NCBI GenBank assembly: GCA_905221615.1
Contig: CAJNDT010003391.1
Location: 674,936 to 738,935 of the forward strand
DNA: 64,000 bases
Reading direction: 5' to 3'
DNA from: Symbiodinium sp. CCMP2592
Lineage: Eukaryota; Sar; Dinophyceae; Suessiales; Symbiodiniaceae
Every line of letters starts with the position of its first letter. The stretch's first letter is position 1. Positions 17,497-26,974 of the stretch are shown here, one piece after another. A model generated the notes under the pieces. It saw nothing but the letters and a program-made list of their open reading frames with translations. It had not been told where the DNA came from and did no database searches. The position numbers and the translations under genes are program-made.

Positions 17497-19872
17497 TTAC
17501 CACCAGATTCCCTGGCAGTAAAATATTTTGTAGATCTCTGTTGAGATATCAACTCCAAGGAAAGCTACCGCAGATGCGGCGTTCTTTAGGTGATCAATGA
17601 TCCATCTAACAGTAAAAGCCTTGTGCTGTAGCAGCTCTCGAAATGGAGGATGTATATCAGTTTCGGGAAGATTCCCTGTTTCTAGAGCCTTGATAAGCTC
17701 ATCTGGTTGTGCTGCGTGTTTCGTAAGGGCATCCGCCAGACAATATTTCGAACTGACGTGGGCCAAATCATCCAGGGAACCAGAGTTAGACTCCTTTCGA
17801 AGCATCTGAATAAGATGATGAGTTTCCTTCTGTTCCGGAAGATGAGTTGTGCCCGCAGTAGTAACCAAATTGATTGCATCGGTTCTTATGTGTATGGGCA
17901 CTGTCTCTGATGAGAGATCTGCCCAGAGTCCCTTAAGAAACAAACAGGTACCAAAGCAACGCATGAGTGCGTTTAGCTCTGCCACTGTAGTGGACATTGT
18001 CGTTGTCGTAATCTTGTGAGATTCGTAGTCTACCAGGCTACCTCGTGAGGATGTTTCCTTAATGGAGGACTCAGAAAAATCATTCTTCTTGGAAGAAGTT
18101 GCTGCGGCGGACTGTTTCACGCCCTTCAGTTTCGGATTGCGTTCTTCAGCAAGAAAAATGACATGAGCTCTCTGTGATGATTTCTCATCATTATTCCTAT
18201 AGGAAGCATCCGGATAGCCTAGAATACGAAGGTTTCCTTTCAGCGGCCAGAAACGTAGTTCTACTTCAGTGGCCTTGAGGATTCGAACAAGTTTGTTCAA
18301 TTCTCTGATGTCACCTATTGTTGGCTTGGCAGCCTTGCTTGCACACCTGCTGAAACGGTAACAGATGTGAGCTTGGGTCCGGCTTTGTAGCCAGTTGATC
18401 TGACCAAGAACACTTCGATATGCAGTGTGCTGCTGTGGTGTACATGGCTTCTCATTGTTGAGCTTTTTGTCAAACACAATTTCTTCTAAGACCTCAACTG
18501 CAAGGTTCTGATTCACAGAAATGTGGGCTGGTACAGATGCTGTTGCATCCTTCCAGACTAGTCTCTGTCCTACAAACATGATATCGTTTGTGTCTTCAGA
18601 ACCTACTGCAAACTCCTTTTTGATCGAATCGATCACGGCCTTACGAAAGGTGTCATCACCGGCCATGCACAAGTCATCTACGTGCAAACAGACTACTCCA
18701 TGAACTTCTCTACCCCTGGCATTATTGCCTGCTATGGGATCAAGGAGATAGTCGATTGCTGACTCCATTGACTTCGGCTGAGACTTCTTAAGTTCCGCCT
18801 CTGCTGTTGCAGACTTCTTACCATACAAGACATATGTACAACGGTCTGCACGAGTAGGAACAAGGCCGTAGGACAAGAGTGCCTTGTCTACGATGTTCCA
18901 CCATCTGCGAGGTGCATCATTCAGTCCGTAGGCGGGCTTCTTCATCCTCGCAGCTATGTAAGGAGGATAGCCTGCCTCAGGGGGAATCTGGCAGATGATG
19001 TCACGAGACTCATCGTACGCCTCACCTTGCAAAAAGGCGGTCTTAAGATCAATGTGTGTCAGATTCCACAGCTTGTTAGCTGCCAATTGAATCGCTAAAC
19101 GGAAGCCTGGACGACTAGCGGCAGGACTATCAGTTTGCTGGATATCCTTTTGTCGATCCTGGAAACCTCGTAAGACCCAACGGGCCTTGCATTTCAGAAA
19201 GTTTCCATCCTTATCTCTTTTTAGAGTTAGGACCCATCGACCTGTCACATAATTTCGGATGTTTCCGAGCTTGCGTGTGTCTACAAGCTCAAACACGTCA
19301 TTGTCCAGCCAGCTCTGATACTCAGCTGCCTTTGCTTCGTCGAACTGCTTCTTCATTTCTCGCTTCTCCTTAGCGGTCGCTTCCTTCCGCTGTGCCTTCT
19401 GGGTAAGATTGGATGAGTTCCTATAAGGACTCACAGATAAGGCTTTATCCTCTTCCGTTAAGAGATCATACTCTTCACGGACATCGGATCGAATCTTCTT
19501 GGAAGGTCTGTACCGTGTTCGGTCCGATCTCACTCTTGAGGTTACCTCTCTGATGTCCACAGGGCCGCCATGCATATAGCGCGGCATCGAGAAGGATCCT
19601 GTGTTGCTACACAGTTTCTGCTCTTCAGATAGAAGAATCCAATCCTTCTCATCCACAACAAGATCACCTTCCTCATCAGAGTAATACCTCGTGTCGTCAG
19701 ACTCAGCATCACTCTCCGGTTCAGGGGAACCTGACGTATGAGGAAGAACGGACGGTTGTCCGGGATCATCGGCAACCATCTCTTCAGAGGATTCTCCTTC
19801 ATCTTGTTGCAATGGAAGAATCGGTCCTGACTGTTGCGGTGCTGCCTTTGGCTTAGGCCTTGGAGTAGGCAC
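17497..19872 (-). CDS. pol: Copia reverse transcriptase and RNase H of element 1
   Basis: The ORF has 791 codons. The Ty1/copia RT starts around residue 215 with VTGRWVLTLKRD, then KARWVLRGFQD, THIDLKTAFLQGE (first catalytic Asp), KPAYGLNDAPRRWW and CLHVDDLCMAGDD near residue 397 (the YxDD-box position). A copia-type RNase H follows, with PDASY, TTVAELNALMRC and a final HVSSKYCLADALTK. The first 150 residues are acidic and linker-like. It copies element RNA into DNA and removes the RNA strand. It lies downstream of integrase, as copia order requires. Confidence 0.85.
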   Translation of the reverse strand: MPTPRPKPKAAPQQSGPILPLQQDEGESSEEMVADDPGQPSVLPHTSGSPEPESDAESDDTRYYSDEEGDLVVDEKDWILLSEEQKLCSNTGSFSMPRYMHGGPVDIREVTSRVRSDRTRYRPSKKIRSDVREEYDLLTEEDKALSVSPYRNSSNLTQKAQRKEATAKEKREMKKQFDEAKAAEYQSWLDNDVFELVDTRKLGNIRNYVTGRWVLTLKRDKDGNFLKCKARWVLRGFQDRQKDIQQTDSPAASRPGFRLAIQLAANKLWNLTHIDLKTAFLQGEAYDESRDIICQIPPEAGYPPYIAARMKKPAYGLNDAPRRWWNIVDKALLSYGLVPTRADRCTYVLYGKKSATAEAELKKSQPKSMESAIDYLLDPIAGNNARGREVHGVVCLHVDDLCMAGDDTFRKAVIDSIKKEFAVGSEDTNDIMFVGQRLVWKDATASVPAHISVNQNLAVEVLEEIVFDKKLNNEKPCTPQQHTAYRSVLGQINWLQSRTQAHICYRFSRCASKAAKPTIGDIRELNKLVRILKATEVELRFWPLKGNLRILGYPDASYRNNDEKSSQRAHVIFLAEERNPKLKGVKQSAAATSSKKNDFSESSIKETSSRGSLVDYESHKITTTTMSTTVAELNALMRCFGTCLFLKGLWADLSSETVPIHIRTDAINLVTTAGTTHLPEQKETHHLIQMLRKESNSGSLDDLAHVSSKYCLADALTKHAAQPDELIKALETGNLPETDIHPPFRELLQHKAFTVRWIIDHLKNAASAVAFLGVDISTEIYKIFYCQGIWW

Positions 19873-20525
19873 CTGTGGAGGTGAGACTTCTGTTTGTGCG
19901 GCGAAACTTTCCTTTCCGATGAAGACCTTGGCGACACATCACCCCCCAGACGCCGAGGAGACGGCTCGCGAGGAGGCGGATGTAGGCGAGGTTTAGCCCG
20001 AGCAGGAGCCACGGGCTCATCGGATGAAACTGCCGGAAGTCGCGGTGGAGGTAAGGGAGGAGGAGGACGCGACGGAGGAACGCCAGGAGACATGGGTTGA
20101 TCTGGCTCCGGCATGGAGGCATCGTCAGACGTCACACGAGACCTGTTGGTACTCATCGGCTCTGACGGATCTGATGGTGAGACTTCTTCTTCAGACATAA
20201 TGACATCTGGTGGCGGTCGGACAGATGGTGAAGACTTGCCACCTGTCATTTGAAACAGCACCCCCGAGAATGTTGTTGGGTGCATTTTGTTCCACGACAC
20301 CTGATGCGGAAGACAACAGGTGATAGTCTGGTTTGGTCGCTTCTTGTTCCAGAAGACAAGAACGCCATCAGTAACACTTGTTAGTGCTTTCATTGTTCCA
20401 AAAGTGCCTCTGTAAAGAGTACATTGCTCAAAGCCAGATCCTGGCAAAAGTCTGGATCTTAGGTGAGTAATATCTGATACCAACGCATCAAGGGACGGTG
20501 ATGGCTTGGAATGATGCAATGGCAA
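19542..20525 (-). CDS. Pro/Ser-rich linker ORF of element 1, between methyltransferase-like module and RT
   Basis: The frame is open for 327 codons. Residues about 1-110 are a compact segment with several Thr/Cys/Trp; after that the sequence is strongly Pro, Ser and Asp/Glu-rich (PPPPLPPPRLP) and looks disordered. The part below about 19880 overlaps the RT ORF in another frame and is likely a shadow. Upstream it overlaps the end of the methyltransferase-like ORF. It is probably a linker of the polyprotein; no function is recognised. Confidence 0.35.
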   Translation of the reverse strand: MPLHHSKPSPSLDALVSDITHLRSRLLPGSGFEQCTLYRGTFGTMKALTSVTDGVLVFWNKKRPNQTITCCLPHQVSWNKMHPTTFSGVLFQMTGGKSSPSVRPPPDVIMSEEEVSPSDPSEPMSTNRSRVTSDDASMPEPDQPMSPGVPPSRPPPPLPPPRLPAVSSDEPVAPARAKPRLHPPPREPSPRRLGGDVSPRSSSERKVSPHKQKSHLHRCLLQGLSQRQHRNSQDRFFHCNKMKENPLKRWLPMIPDNRPFFLIRQVPLNRRVMLSLTTRGITLMRKVILLWMRRIGFFYLKSRNCVATQDPSRCRAICMAALWTSER

Positions 20526-21337
20526 CTCAGTTTTACTCGAGAGAGAGAATTAACTCTGGTCACAAGTGATCGGATTTTTGGATCTTGCAGCAACTTAGAA
20601 TCTTTGAGAGGATTGATTGTCAAAAGCGAATACTCTTGGTCGAGCAGATCGCACAATCCGTGGAGACATTCGTCTCCTGAATACTGCAAGACATCAGTGA
20701 GCAGGGAAAGATGTGATGCATACGAATCCCGGCGCAGAAACCTTGCCATGCATGAGGCAAAGGTCTCGCAAAATTCATACGGATACACCTGTGCCAGCTT
20801 AGTTTTGAGACCGTAGCCTTGAATACCCGTTTCACTTTTAGGTGATGAGGTTGGAGATTTCGGCTTTGGGCAATTCCTATGTATAGGAGTTAACACCTGC
20901 TGTGGCAGGTTATGCATGAAGATCGACGATCTTGACTCATAGTATCCTTTTGGATCCTGCATACCATAGGCCTGTAGATTGCATACCTCATAGCTAACCT
21001 TTCGGTTAGAGAACAACCGTTTGGCCTCTGGCGTAGACCAGAGCTTGCTGTAATAAGGATTCTCTAGGACGAAGTATCGTCCAAGTTTCATTTGGTGATC
21101 TGCTATAGATTCACAAAACTTAAGAATCGAAAGTCTCTTGCTAGAGCCTTTCTTCCACTGGGAATACCAGCTGGACCATTGAGAATGGTCTGGAGACATC
21201 ACAATGATGGTAGGTTCTTGTTCCTTGATGATTCTTAGAAGTTTTGAACGGCCTTGAGGCTGCTCAAGATCTAATCCACTACGCAGGTCTATCGGCTGTC
21301 CTACTCTTAATCCTGATAAGGCAGCCTTGTGACTCAT
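20459..21337 (-). CDS. C5-methyltransferase-like module of element 1
   Basis: The listed ATG is internal: the frame is open upstream to about 21378 and there encodes DFLELYGGSPRM, which looks like methyltransferase motif I. It is followed by GQPIDLRSGLDL, then IIVMSPDHSQW (motif IV position) and YFVLENPYYSKLW (motif VI position). Spacing and order fit a C5-cytosine methyltransferase-like Rossmann fold. The tail (after about residue 190) is helical without assignment. It sits between integrase and RT. Copia elements with captured methyltransferases are known from Symbiodinium. Catalytic activity cannot be judged here. Confidence 0.6.
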   Translation of the reverse strand: MSHKAALSGLRVGQPIDLRSGLDLEQPQGRSKLLRIIKEQEPTIIVMSPDHSQWSSWYSQWKKGSSKRLSILKFCESIADHQMKLGRYFVLENPYYSKLWSTPEAKRLFSNRKVSYEVCNLQAYGMQDPKGYYESRSSIFMHNLPQQVLTPIHRNCPKPKSPTSSPKSETGIQGYGLKTKLAQVYPYEFCETFASCMARFLRRDSYASHLSLLTDVLQYSGDECLHGLCDLLDQEYSLLTINPLKDSKLLQDPKIRSLVTRVNSLSRVKLSCHCIIPSHHRPLMRWYQILLT

Positions 21338-21360
21338 ACGAGGTGATCCTCCGTAGAGCT

Positions 21361-22002
21361 CTAGGAAATCAATTTTCCTGAATTAGTTACCTGCCAGTGA
21401 CACTCCTGATGAGGTATTGTTAGATCTGATGAGATCAAGGAAGCATCAAAGGTGACCATACAGCTGGCATGGTCTGAACCTTCCGATGTGAGAGTTTCAT
21501 CATCTGGTGCTAGGGGAATCTCTACATCAGATGTGATGTCATAGTTCTTTCTCAGTTTTGAGAAATTCACACGGACGATACGGGTGCCGAGATCAACACC
21601 TACCATGGAACCTCCGAGTTCGGAGATAACCTTTCCTTTGAGCCAAAATCCATGTTTGGATCCGGTTGATCCGATTTTGGATTTATCCTCTGACCAATAA
21701 TAGACCTTATCTCCTAAAGAGAAGGGTCCTTCGGTCATTGAGAGTCGAGACGCGAGATCTCTTCTGAGGTCATCAGATTGACGTGCCTCTTGGTAGGCCT
21801 TGTTGGCAAGCTCCTTGATAGCTCTTGCTGTAACCTCAGTATCAGTAGGGTTACCGGTTAACTGATTAGGGTCTGCGTTCTCAGGTGTTATAACATCTCG
21901 AGGACGTCTACCGAAAGCCATCTCCAGAGGAGTTACTCCTCCGTATGCAATCGAGGAGTTTCTTGCCAAACATGCCTGACGCACTAAATTACCATACTTC
22001 AT
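21361..22002 (-). CDS. pol: Integrase C-terminal part of element 1
   Basis: The product has SSIAYGGVTPLEMAFGRRPRD near the start, the copia integrase wording that follows the DDE catalytic core. A later compact beta-rich segment (KVYYWSED...GFWLKGKVI...GTRIVRVNFSKL) resembles the SH3-like C-terminal DNA-binding domain. It directly follows the ORF carrying the integrase N-terminal and catalytic parts and precedes the methyltransferase-like module. Confidence 0.7.
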   Translation of the reverse strand: MKYGNLVRQACLARNSSIAYGGVTPLEMAFGRRPRDVITPENADPNQLTGNPTDTEVTARAIKELANKAYQEARQSDDLRRDLASRLSMTEGPFSLGDKVYYWSEDKSKIGSTGSKHGFWLKGKVISELGGSMVGVDLGTRIVRVNFSKLRKNYDITSDVEIPLAPDDETLTSEGSDHASCMVTFDASLISSDLTIPHQECHWQVTNSGKLIS

Positions 22003-22024
22003 AGTGATACCATTATACTCTGGA

Positions 22025-25000
22025 TCACCGTCCTTGAGAATCTGAAGTATGATCTTGATCTGACTGATGTTTCAGCAATCGTACAGCTGCCTCGGCCCTG
22101 TTAGGCCATGGTGTACCCGGGCCTGTTGCTACAGGCTTGATGTTTTGCCGATTATAATAGGCCTCCATTTTTCGAGTCATGAAGGCCTGATCTCCAACAA
22201 CAACCTTTGGGTTGATTTGATATTTCTCAAAATGATCATTCATGATGGACATTGTTGTATGTTCCTCCTTATCCTGAACAACTTCAGATGTCAGGAGGTT
22301 TGTCGCTCCATCATAGAGTATGAGAAATATGAGTCGACTAGACTTGCCAGGAATTGGCAATTCCCCATGGTCTACGAAAGTCAAATCCCCGAAGGTTTCG
22401 GATCTTAGACCTGATATTTTTGCCCTCGAAGGAGCTCGTTTGTGTTCCTGACAAGCTGAGCACTTCTTGACCAGTTGGTCATAAAGCTCGTAAATTTCCT
22501 TTGGAAGCTGAAAAGCCTTTGTCCTTCTTTTGAACTGATCTGTATTCATGTGACGGTGCTTCAGATCAAGCTTGTAAAGATCAACTGGATCCTTGAGCTT
22601 CTCATGAATCCTGCGAAGGGCAATCGGAAGAGAGGGTGCTGGTTCAGGCACAATCTCTTCTCCATTGTCTCTCTCACCGGATGGTGAATCGGTCCTAGGA
22701 GCAGGGTATTCTCTTGACTCAAGTGGTTCTACCTCCGTCCCGTGATCAGCTCCTGGGACAACAGACCTTTCCTCCACTGGAGGTTTGACTGTGTATCTCT
22801 TCTTCAGAAGATTCTTGAGACCTTTTGGAGTTCTTACCCTTCCTGGTGGAAGCTCAGACTTCTCTTCAGATGGAAGTTCGGGTGGTCCCGAAATTTCTGG
22901 AGGTTTGTCTCTAGAGCCTGATGCCGGTTCCGATGGTTCGGCAGGCTCAGGGGCTTCACCAGATGGTTCTGGTGGATCAGACCTTCTGGCAGAGGATTCT
23001 GCGGGGTCTGGTGGAGGTGTCTTCTTTTTACCTGGAATGCCCTTGGGTGGAGGATCTGCTGCACCTTCCGGTGCTTTATCACATCCCTTAAGGAAAGTGT
23101 GAGGCTTCTTTTGTCCTGCGCAAGCTGGACAGCGACCTTCAGGGATCTTTGTGTAAGATCGCCTCTCTTCCTTTGGCTTCTTGGCTCCTAAGGCAGTTTC
23201 TGTGGCTTGAAAAGAAGAACCGGACTTAGGATTATACTTCCTTGTGGAAGTGAAGCTCAGAAGATCTAGCACCAAGTGATTATTGGTACTGATCGGAAGA
23301 GGGGTCTTGTAAAGACCAAAAGCTTCACACGTTGCAAGATCCGCGGTCGGACTGCACTCAAGGGTCATTCTAAGATTCCTCATTTGCTCAATGGAAAATA
23401 GAATGGGAACCTTGCCTTGATCGAGCACCTCTATGGTAGTATCCCTTCTGGGAGTTGTGTTGAACCATGAAGTTACACGCTCCTTGATAAGAGCTGTTTC
23501 ACTATCTGCAAAGGAGAACTTCGTGTTCGAAGGTGAGAAAGTGAAATCAATCATGCCTGGAGCATGCTGCTTAACGGCCTTGATAAGCCGATTCACCGCA
23601 TAGCGGGATCCCATGGCCCTTGTACAACCTGAGTCAAGAATGACAAAGGTAGGGCTTCGATCAAGATTGATCCGCTCTGTCAGAGCAGATAGGACAGTGT
23701 GCTGCAACGGAAACACTGCTGTTGCAGTCTCCACACCTGGCCCTTGACGTTCATCATACGCCAAAGGCAGATAACTCTCTGAGGAGTTGTACACGGTATC
23801 ATGGTGCGCCCTTGGATCTGTGCCTCTACCTGATGATCCTTTGTTATTATTTTTCTTCTTCTTCCGTGCTTTCCGTTTTGAGGCATGTGCATAGTACGTA
23901 TAAGACGTATTTTCGTCGTAAGCGGCATAATTCCAACCGGAGTCAGTATAATAACTGTCCTCGTACCATGAATCCCAGCTCGGTGTGGTGGAACCTTCAT
24001 AGGCATGCGGAGATGCTGTTTGATCTCCTTGTGAGGAGGCAGACTTGGCTGTATCCTTACCTTTGCCCTTTCCTTTTGTGCCTTTGAAAGAGCTTCCTTT
24101 GTCTTCCTTTCCTTTTCCTTTCCATTTGCCTTTTCCACCTTTTCCTTTATCTTTTCCTTTATCTTTTCCTTTTCCTTTACCGAAATAGCCGGAATCGGTT
24201 GGATCATGTTCTGCCTGGTTGGCTCTCCCTTTCCCGCGGTATGACCTGAAACGGCCACGTCCTTTTCGCTTGCCACCCTTTGCTCTTCCCGGTGATCCGG
24301 GACGCATTCTTGGTCTCCTTCCTTTCTTAAATCTCCTTGCAACGAAGGCCTCATGGTCATCCACTGTCCAGAAGACAGCTTCCTCATCTTCAGCGGCAAG
24401 AAAGCCTTCCTCAAGGGTGTCTTCATCTTGGAGCCAGAATCCATCGACTCCGTCGTATTCACCCTGATCGAGGATGAGGAAGTTTCGGCCTCCGCGTTTG
24501 CGGCGTTGGTCTCTCCTTCCATGGCGGTCCTTCTTGTGAGAAGTATGCCGAATATTGGGATCCTGCAGACCAGTTCTGGTCGTCGAGAACTGATCGAGCA
24601 TGGTCTGCCGTACCACGGGGTACGTGTAGGTCTCAATTCGGTAACCTTGGTTGGTCAATGCTGATACCAACCTCTCACGTTGTATCTCATTCAGGTCGGA
24701 CTGCACTAGGAATAGGAGAGCTAGGAGATTATCATTCAGCGGAAACGCTCTACGATGATTATCATGGCGTTCCTTGTTCCATGTGTCAAAGAATCGTGCG
24801 GCATATTGGTCCCTTTCGTGTGCATCCTGCAGGCGAGTGAAAGTCTGATCTTGCTGCACTGCCGCTACAAACTCTTGATTGGCATCTTCCAGGTTTATCT
24901 CTGGTAAGAGATCCATCCAAGAGTTTCGCAGTCTATTAAGCACTATCTCAAACTTAGCAATCCAAGTGACAAAGTCCTGGTTGCCTTTCCACGCCTTGAA

Positions 25001-25414
25001 CAGGCCAAGGAACCGCCACAGGAAAACATACTGTTCTCCTTTTGCGAAAAATGGACGCATCTTCTTCTTGAAGTAATCTACTCCATCTGGGGCTGCAAGC
25101 CTTTCTCGATTCAGTGATTCTTTCTGTACTGCGGCCAATCCGGAGAGCCTCGTCTTGAGAGACGGACCTCTTTTGGTGTCATCCAGCGTTGTTATGTCGC
25201 ACCAGTCGTCAATCAACTGTTCATACTCAAACCACGACGTGGTGCCATCATAGGCAGGCGCGATCTTGGGCGTTATGCCTAATGATGCTAGCGTGCGGTC
25301 AGATGATGCATATGACTGTGCGACATAAGTGGCTGGACCTTGTGAGGTCTCTTCGTCCGCATATCCCCCGGAGGTTTGGGAGCTGCCGTCGGCTTCGCTA
25401 TGCGAGCTCGACAT
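22025..25414 (-). CDS. gag-pol: Gag-protease-integrase ORF of element 1
   Basis: The ORF has 1129 codons and starts about 100 bp from the 156-bp repeat. Residues about 50-300 are the helical copia Gag core (WFEYEQLIDDWCD...FVTWIAKFE). Residues about 370-460 are strongly Lys/Gly/Arg-rich (GKGKGKDKGKDKGKG) and would bind nucleic acid in place of a zinc knuckle. The aspartic protease active site is FVILDSGCTRAMG near residue 590. After a long Pro/Glu-rich linker, the integrase zinc motif (HRHMNTDQF...CSACQ) and catalytic core (DLTFVDHGE, VVVGDQ, PWPNRAEAAV) follow. This is a typical dinoflagellate copia layout. Confidence 0.8.
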   Translation of the reverse strand: MSSSHSEADGSSQTSGGYADEETSQGPATYVAQSYASSDRTLASLGITPKIAPAYDGTTSWFEYEQLIDDWCDITTLDDTKRGPSLKTRLSGLAAVQKESLNRERLAAPDGVDYFKKKMRPFFAKGEQYVFLWRFLGLFKAWKGNQDFVTWIAKFEIVLNRLRNSWMDLLPEINLEDANQEFVAAVQQDQTFTRLQDAHERDQYAARFFDTWNKERHDNHRRAFPLNDNLLALLFLVQSDLNEIQRERLVSALTNQGYRIETYTYPVVRQTMLDQFSTTRTGLQDPNIRHTSHKKDRHGRRDQRRKRGGRNFLILDQGEYDGVDGFWLQDEDTLEEGFLAAEDEEAVFWTVDDHEAFVARRFKKGRRPRMRPGSPGRAKGGKRKGRGRFRSYRGKGRANQAEHDPTDSGYFGKGKGKDKGKDKGKGGKGKWKGKGKEDKGSSFKGTKGKGKGKDTAKSASSQGDQTASPHAYEGSTTPSWDSWYEDSYYTDSGWNYAAYDENTSYTYYAHASKRKARKKKKNNNKGSSGRGTDPRAHHDTVYNSSESYLPLAYDERQGPGVETATAVFPLQHTVLSALTERINLDRSPTFVILDSGCTRAMGSRYAVNRLIKAVKQHAPGMIDFTFSPSNTKFSFADSETALIKERVTSWFNTTPRRDTTIEVLDQGKVPILFSIEQMRNLRMTLECSPTADLATCEAFGLYKTPLPISTNNHLVLDLLSFTSTRKYNPKSGSSFQATETALGAKKPKEERRSYTKIPEGRCPACAGQKKPHTFLKGCDKAPEGAADPPPKGIPGKKKTPPPDPAESSARRSDPPEPSGEAPEPAEPSEPASGSRDKPPEISGPPELPSEEKSELPPGRVRTPKGLKNLLKKRYTVKPPVEERSVVPGADHGTEVEPLESREYPAPRTDSPSGERDNGEEIVPEPAPSLPIALRRIHEKLKDPVDLYKLDLKHRHMNTDQFKRRTKAFQLPKEIYELYDQLVKKCSACQEHKRAPSRAKISGLRSETFGDLTFVDHGELPIPGKSSRLIFLILYDGATNLLTSEVVQDKEEHTTMSIMNDHFEKYQINPKVVVGDQAFMTRKMEAYYNRQNIKPVATGPGTPWPNRAEAAVRLLKHQSDQDHTSDSQGR

Positions 25415-25493
25415 GGTGCTGCCTCAGCCCGCTTTGCTGAGCGATCGGCTAGGCCGACCGCTGTTGCGGTGCTTTGTGAGGCGGGCGGCCCTT

Positions 25494-25509
25494 CCGGGCT
25501 CCGCTACCA
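25494..25509 (-). promoter_or_regulatory. Primer binding site of element 1 (initiator-Met-tRNA type)
   Basis: On the minus strand it reads TGGTAGCGGAGCCCGG, starting with the TGG expected for pairing to a tRNA CCA end and resembling the 3' end complement of initiator Met tRNA. It lies nine bases inside the 156-bp repeat. Element 2 uses the same first eleven bases. Confidence 0.65.
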
Positions 25510-25518
25510 GAAAACTGA

Positions 25519-25674
25519 GCCGATACACCCCTTTAGGATTACTCCTGTGGGAGTGTATGACCAGTTTGAGTCCCGTGGGATCTAAGGCAACGCCCAGCAC
25601 ACGGACAGCGATTGTTTTGTTCTGCTACGCAGAGAGAGCTTGTTGTCAAGTCGGTAAAACCACTTGAGCCAGCG
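25519..25674 (-). repeat. 156-bp terminal direct repeat of element 1 (5' LTR-like copy)
   Basis: It matches 448-603 with two differences by eye. The PBS and the Gag start lie just inside it, so it is the upstream repeat. Its outer flank shows no copy of the bases flanking 448. Confidence 0.65.
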
Positions 25675-25890
25675 CGGTATGCCGCGGCATAGTTGGGCAG
25701 CAACCCGTCACACATATGCAAGTAAGCCTGCGCACCAACAGCAAAGGCAGACAGACAGTCCTAAGGCATGCAGAACCTCGAGCCCTACGGGAGTGTTTTA
25801 CCGTCGCTGCCCAAGGCCGTGCTGGTCGGAAAAGATCCCGGGGGGCGCCCTACAAAATGAGTGGAAAAAGCCGCCCAGACTAGCCGACTC

Positions 25891-26202
25891 TCAGGCGGCG
25901 CCCTCTCTGATGAAGGCCTGATAGCCATGCCACATAGCAGGATCTTGGCGCGTGCGGGCAGCGGCATCCGCCCCCCGTGGGTCATCCGGCAGGAACTTCA
26001 CTCATGCACGTCGGATTCTGCTCTCGAACACCACGCAATTCGCCCCACGCTGAGCAGCCAAGGCCAAAGCGAAGGCGATAAACAGCGGGTCAAGGTCTTG
26101 TGAAGAGGTGAGCTGAAACATGTCGTAGCCCGGGATGTTGACGTGGGCCGGGAGCTCGGTCCAGGAGCCCGCACTGCCCCCTTGGATTGCCAGTGCCGCC
26201 AT
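25891..26202 (-). pseudogene. Copy 1 of a 103-codon gene family, with an in-frame TGA
   Basis: It aligns end to end with the ORF at 28576-28887: same length, same ATG and same stop position. Shared blocks are ELPAHVN, DMFQLTSS, FALALAAQRGANCVVFESR, VKFLPDDPRG and AMWHGYQAF. About three quarters of residues agree by eye. In this copy one Leu codon of the sister is TGA (near 26003), so it looks like a pseudogene unless TGA is read through. The frame is kept on both sides of that codon. The 14-bp motif lies 41 nt upstream of the ATG. The family is not recognised. Confidence 0.5.
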
Positions 26203-26242
26203 GATCGCGGATGGTAAGGCTGGAGATTATAATCAGAGAGTG

Positions 26243-26256
26243 ACGACGTATGTCGC
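26243..26256 (-). repeat. 14-bp motif GCGACATACGTCGT, copy 1
   Basis: It is identical to four other copies between 28311 and 30227. It holds the inverted arms CGAC/GTCG around ATAC. It ends 41 nt before the ATG of the 103-codon copy 1. Confidence 0.85.
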
Positions 26257-26974
26257 CACTAGAGAATCGACTGCAGGAGCAGGAGGCAAAAAAGATGCCG
26301 AAACCATAACTGTGGGCGCCTGCCGACATTCCCAGAGTGCAAGATGGAAGTGCAAGACAGGGCACACTAACGGCGACGACTTTTGGCATCGTGCGTGCGC
26401 TTCAGGAAAGTAGACCAGGAAAGTTTCCGGAGCCATGCATTAAGGCAATCGCCTCCCAACGTCCCTGTCAAATTAGTCCTCCTAGGGATGCTCGTGTCGG
26501 CGCAGGCTACAGCCACTGATGTATCCGTGGCAAAGCGCCCCCCACTTTTGGGACCCAAGTCAGCCAACCTGCGGCCAAGCACGGGTAAGAGGCACAGCGA
26601 GGAAAAAGAGCCACCTTAACAAGGCGGGGGCCCATCGCCGGGACGAGCACCAAATAGCACAGCCTGTGGCAAGGACTAAGGCAACCCCATCCCCCCCCTG
26701 ACGGTGGACACGTGATGCAGCGCAAGCACTTATAACACACCCGGTGTATAGCGGAAGGCGGCAGATCACCGACCGCTTTTCTTTGGCTCACTGTGTCGGC
26801 AGAAGCGCCATTAGTCCATAGCCTGTAAGTCAGCCGGATGGCTCCGTATCAGAGGGGAGCAAGCGGATTTGGCGCGAGCAGGGGGATAAAATGTCTGACC
26901 AGGGTGCTGACTCACGGCCGCCGCCTTCTCTGGGGTCGTTACAACCTGCGGCCTGTCCACGAAATGCACACCGC

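Larger units (their letters stand above)
448..25674 (-). mobile_element. Element 1: large Ty1/copia-type retroelement, broken, with a nested insertion
   Basis: The order on the minus strand is 156-bp repeat, PBS, Gag, protease (DSG), integrase, methyltransferase-like module, copia-type reverse transcriptase/RNase H, then long post-pol ORFs, then the second 156-bp repeat. Integrase before RT defines the Ty1/copia order. About 8.4 kb of the 25.2 kb is an inserted tyrosine-recombinase element (3441-11800), leaving nearly 17 kb, which is very long for copia. The two terminal repeats differ at two positions by eye, so the insertion is fairly young, yet the coding part is broken in roughly half a dozen places. 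The repeats could instead belong to a larger repeat family, since no target duplication is visible. Confidence 0.7.
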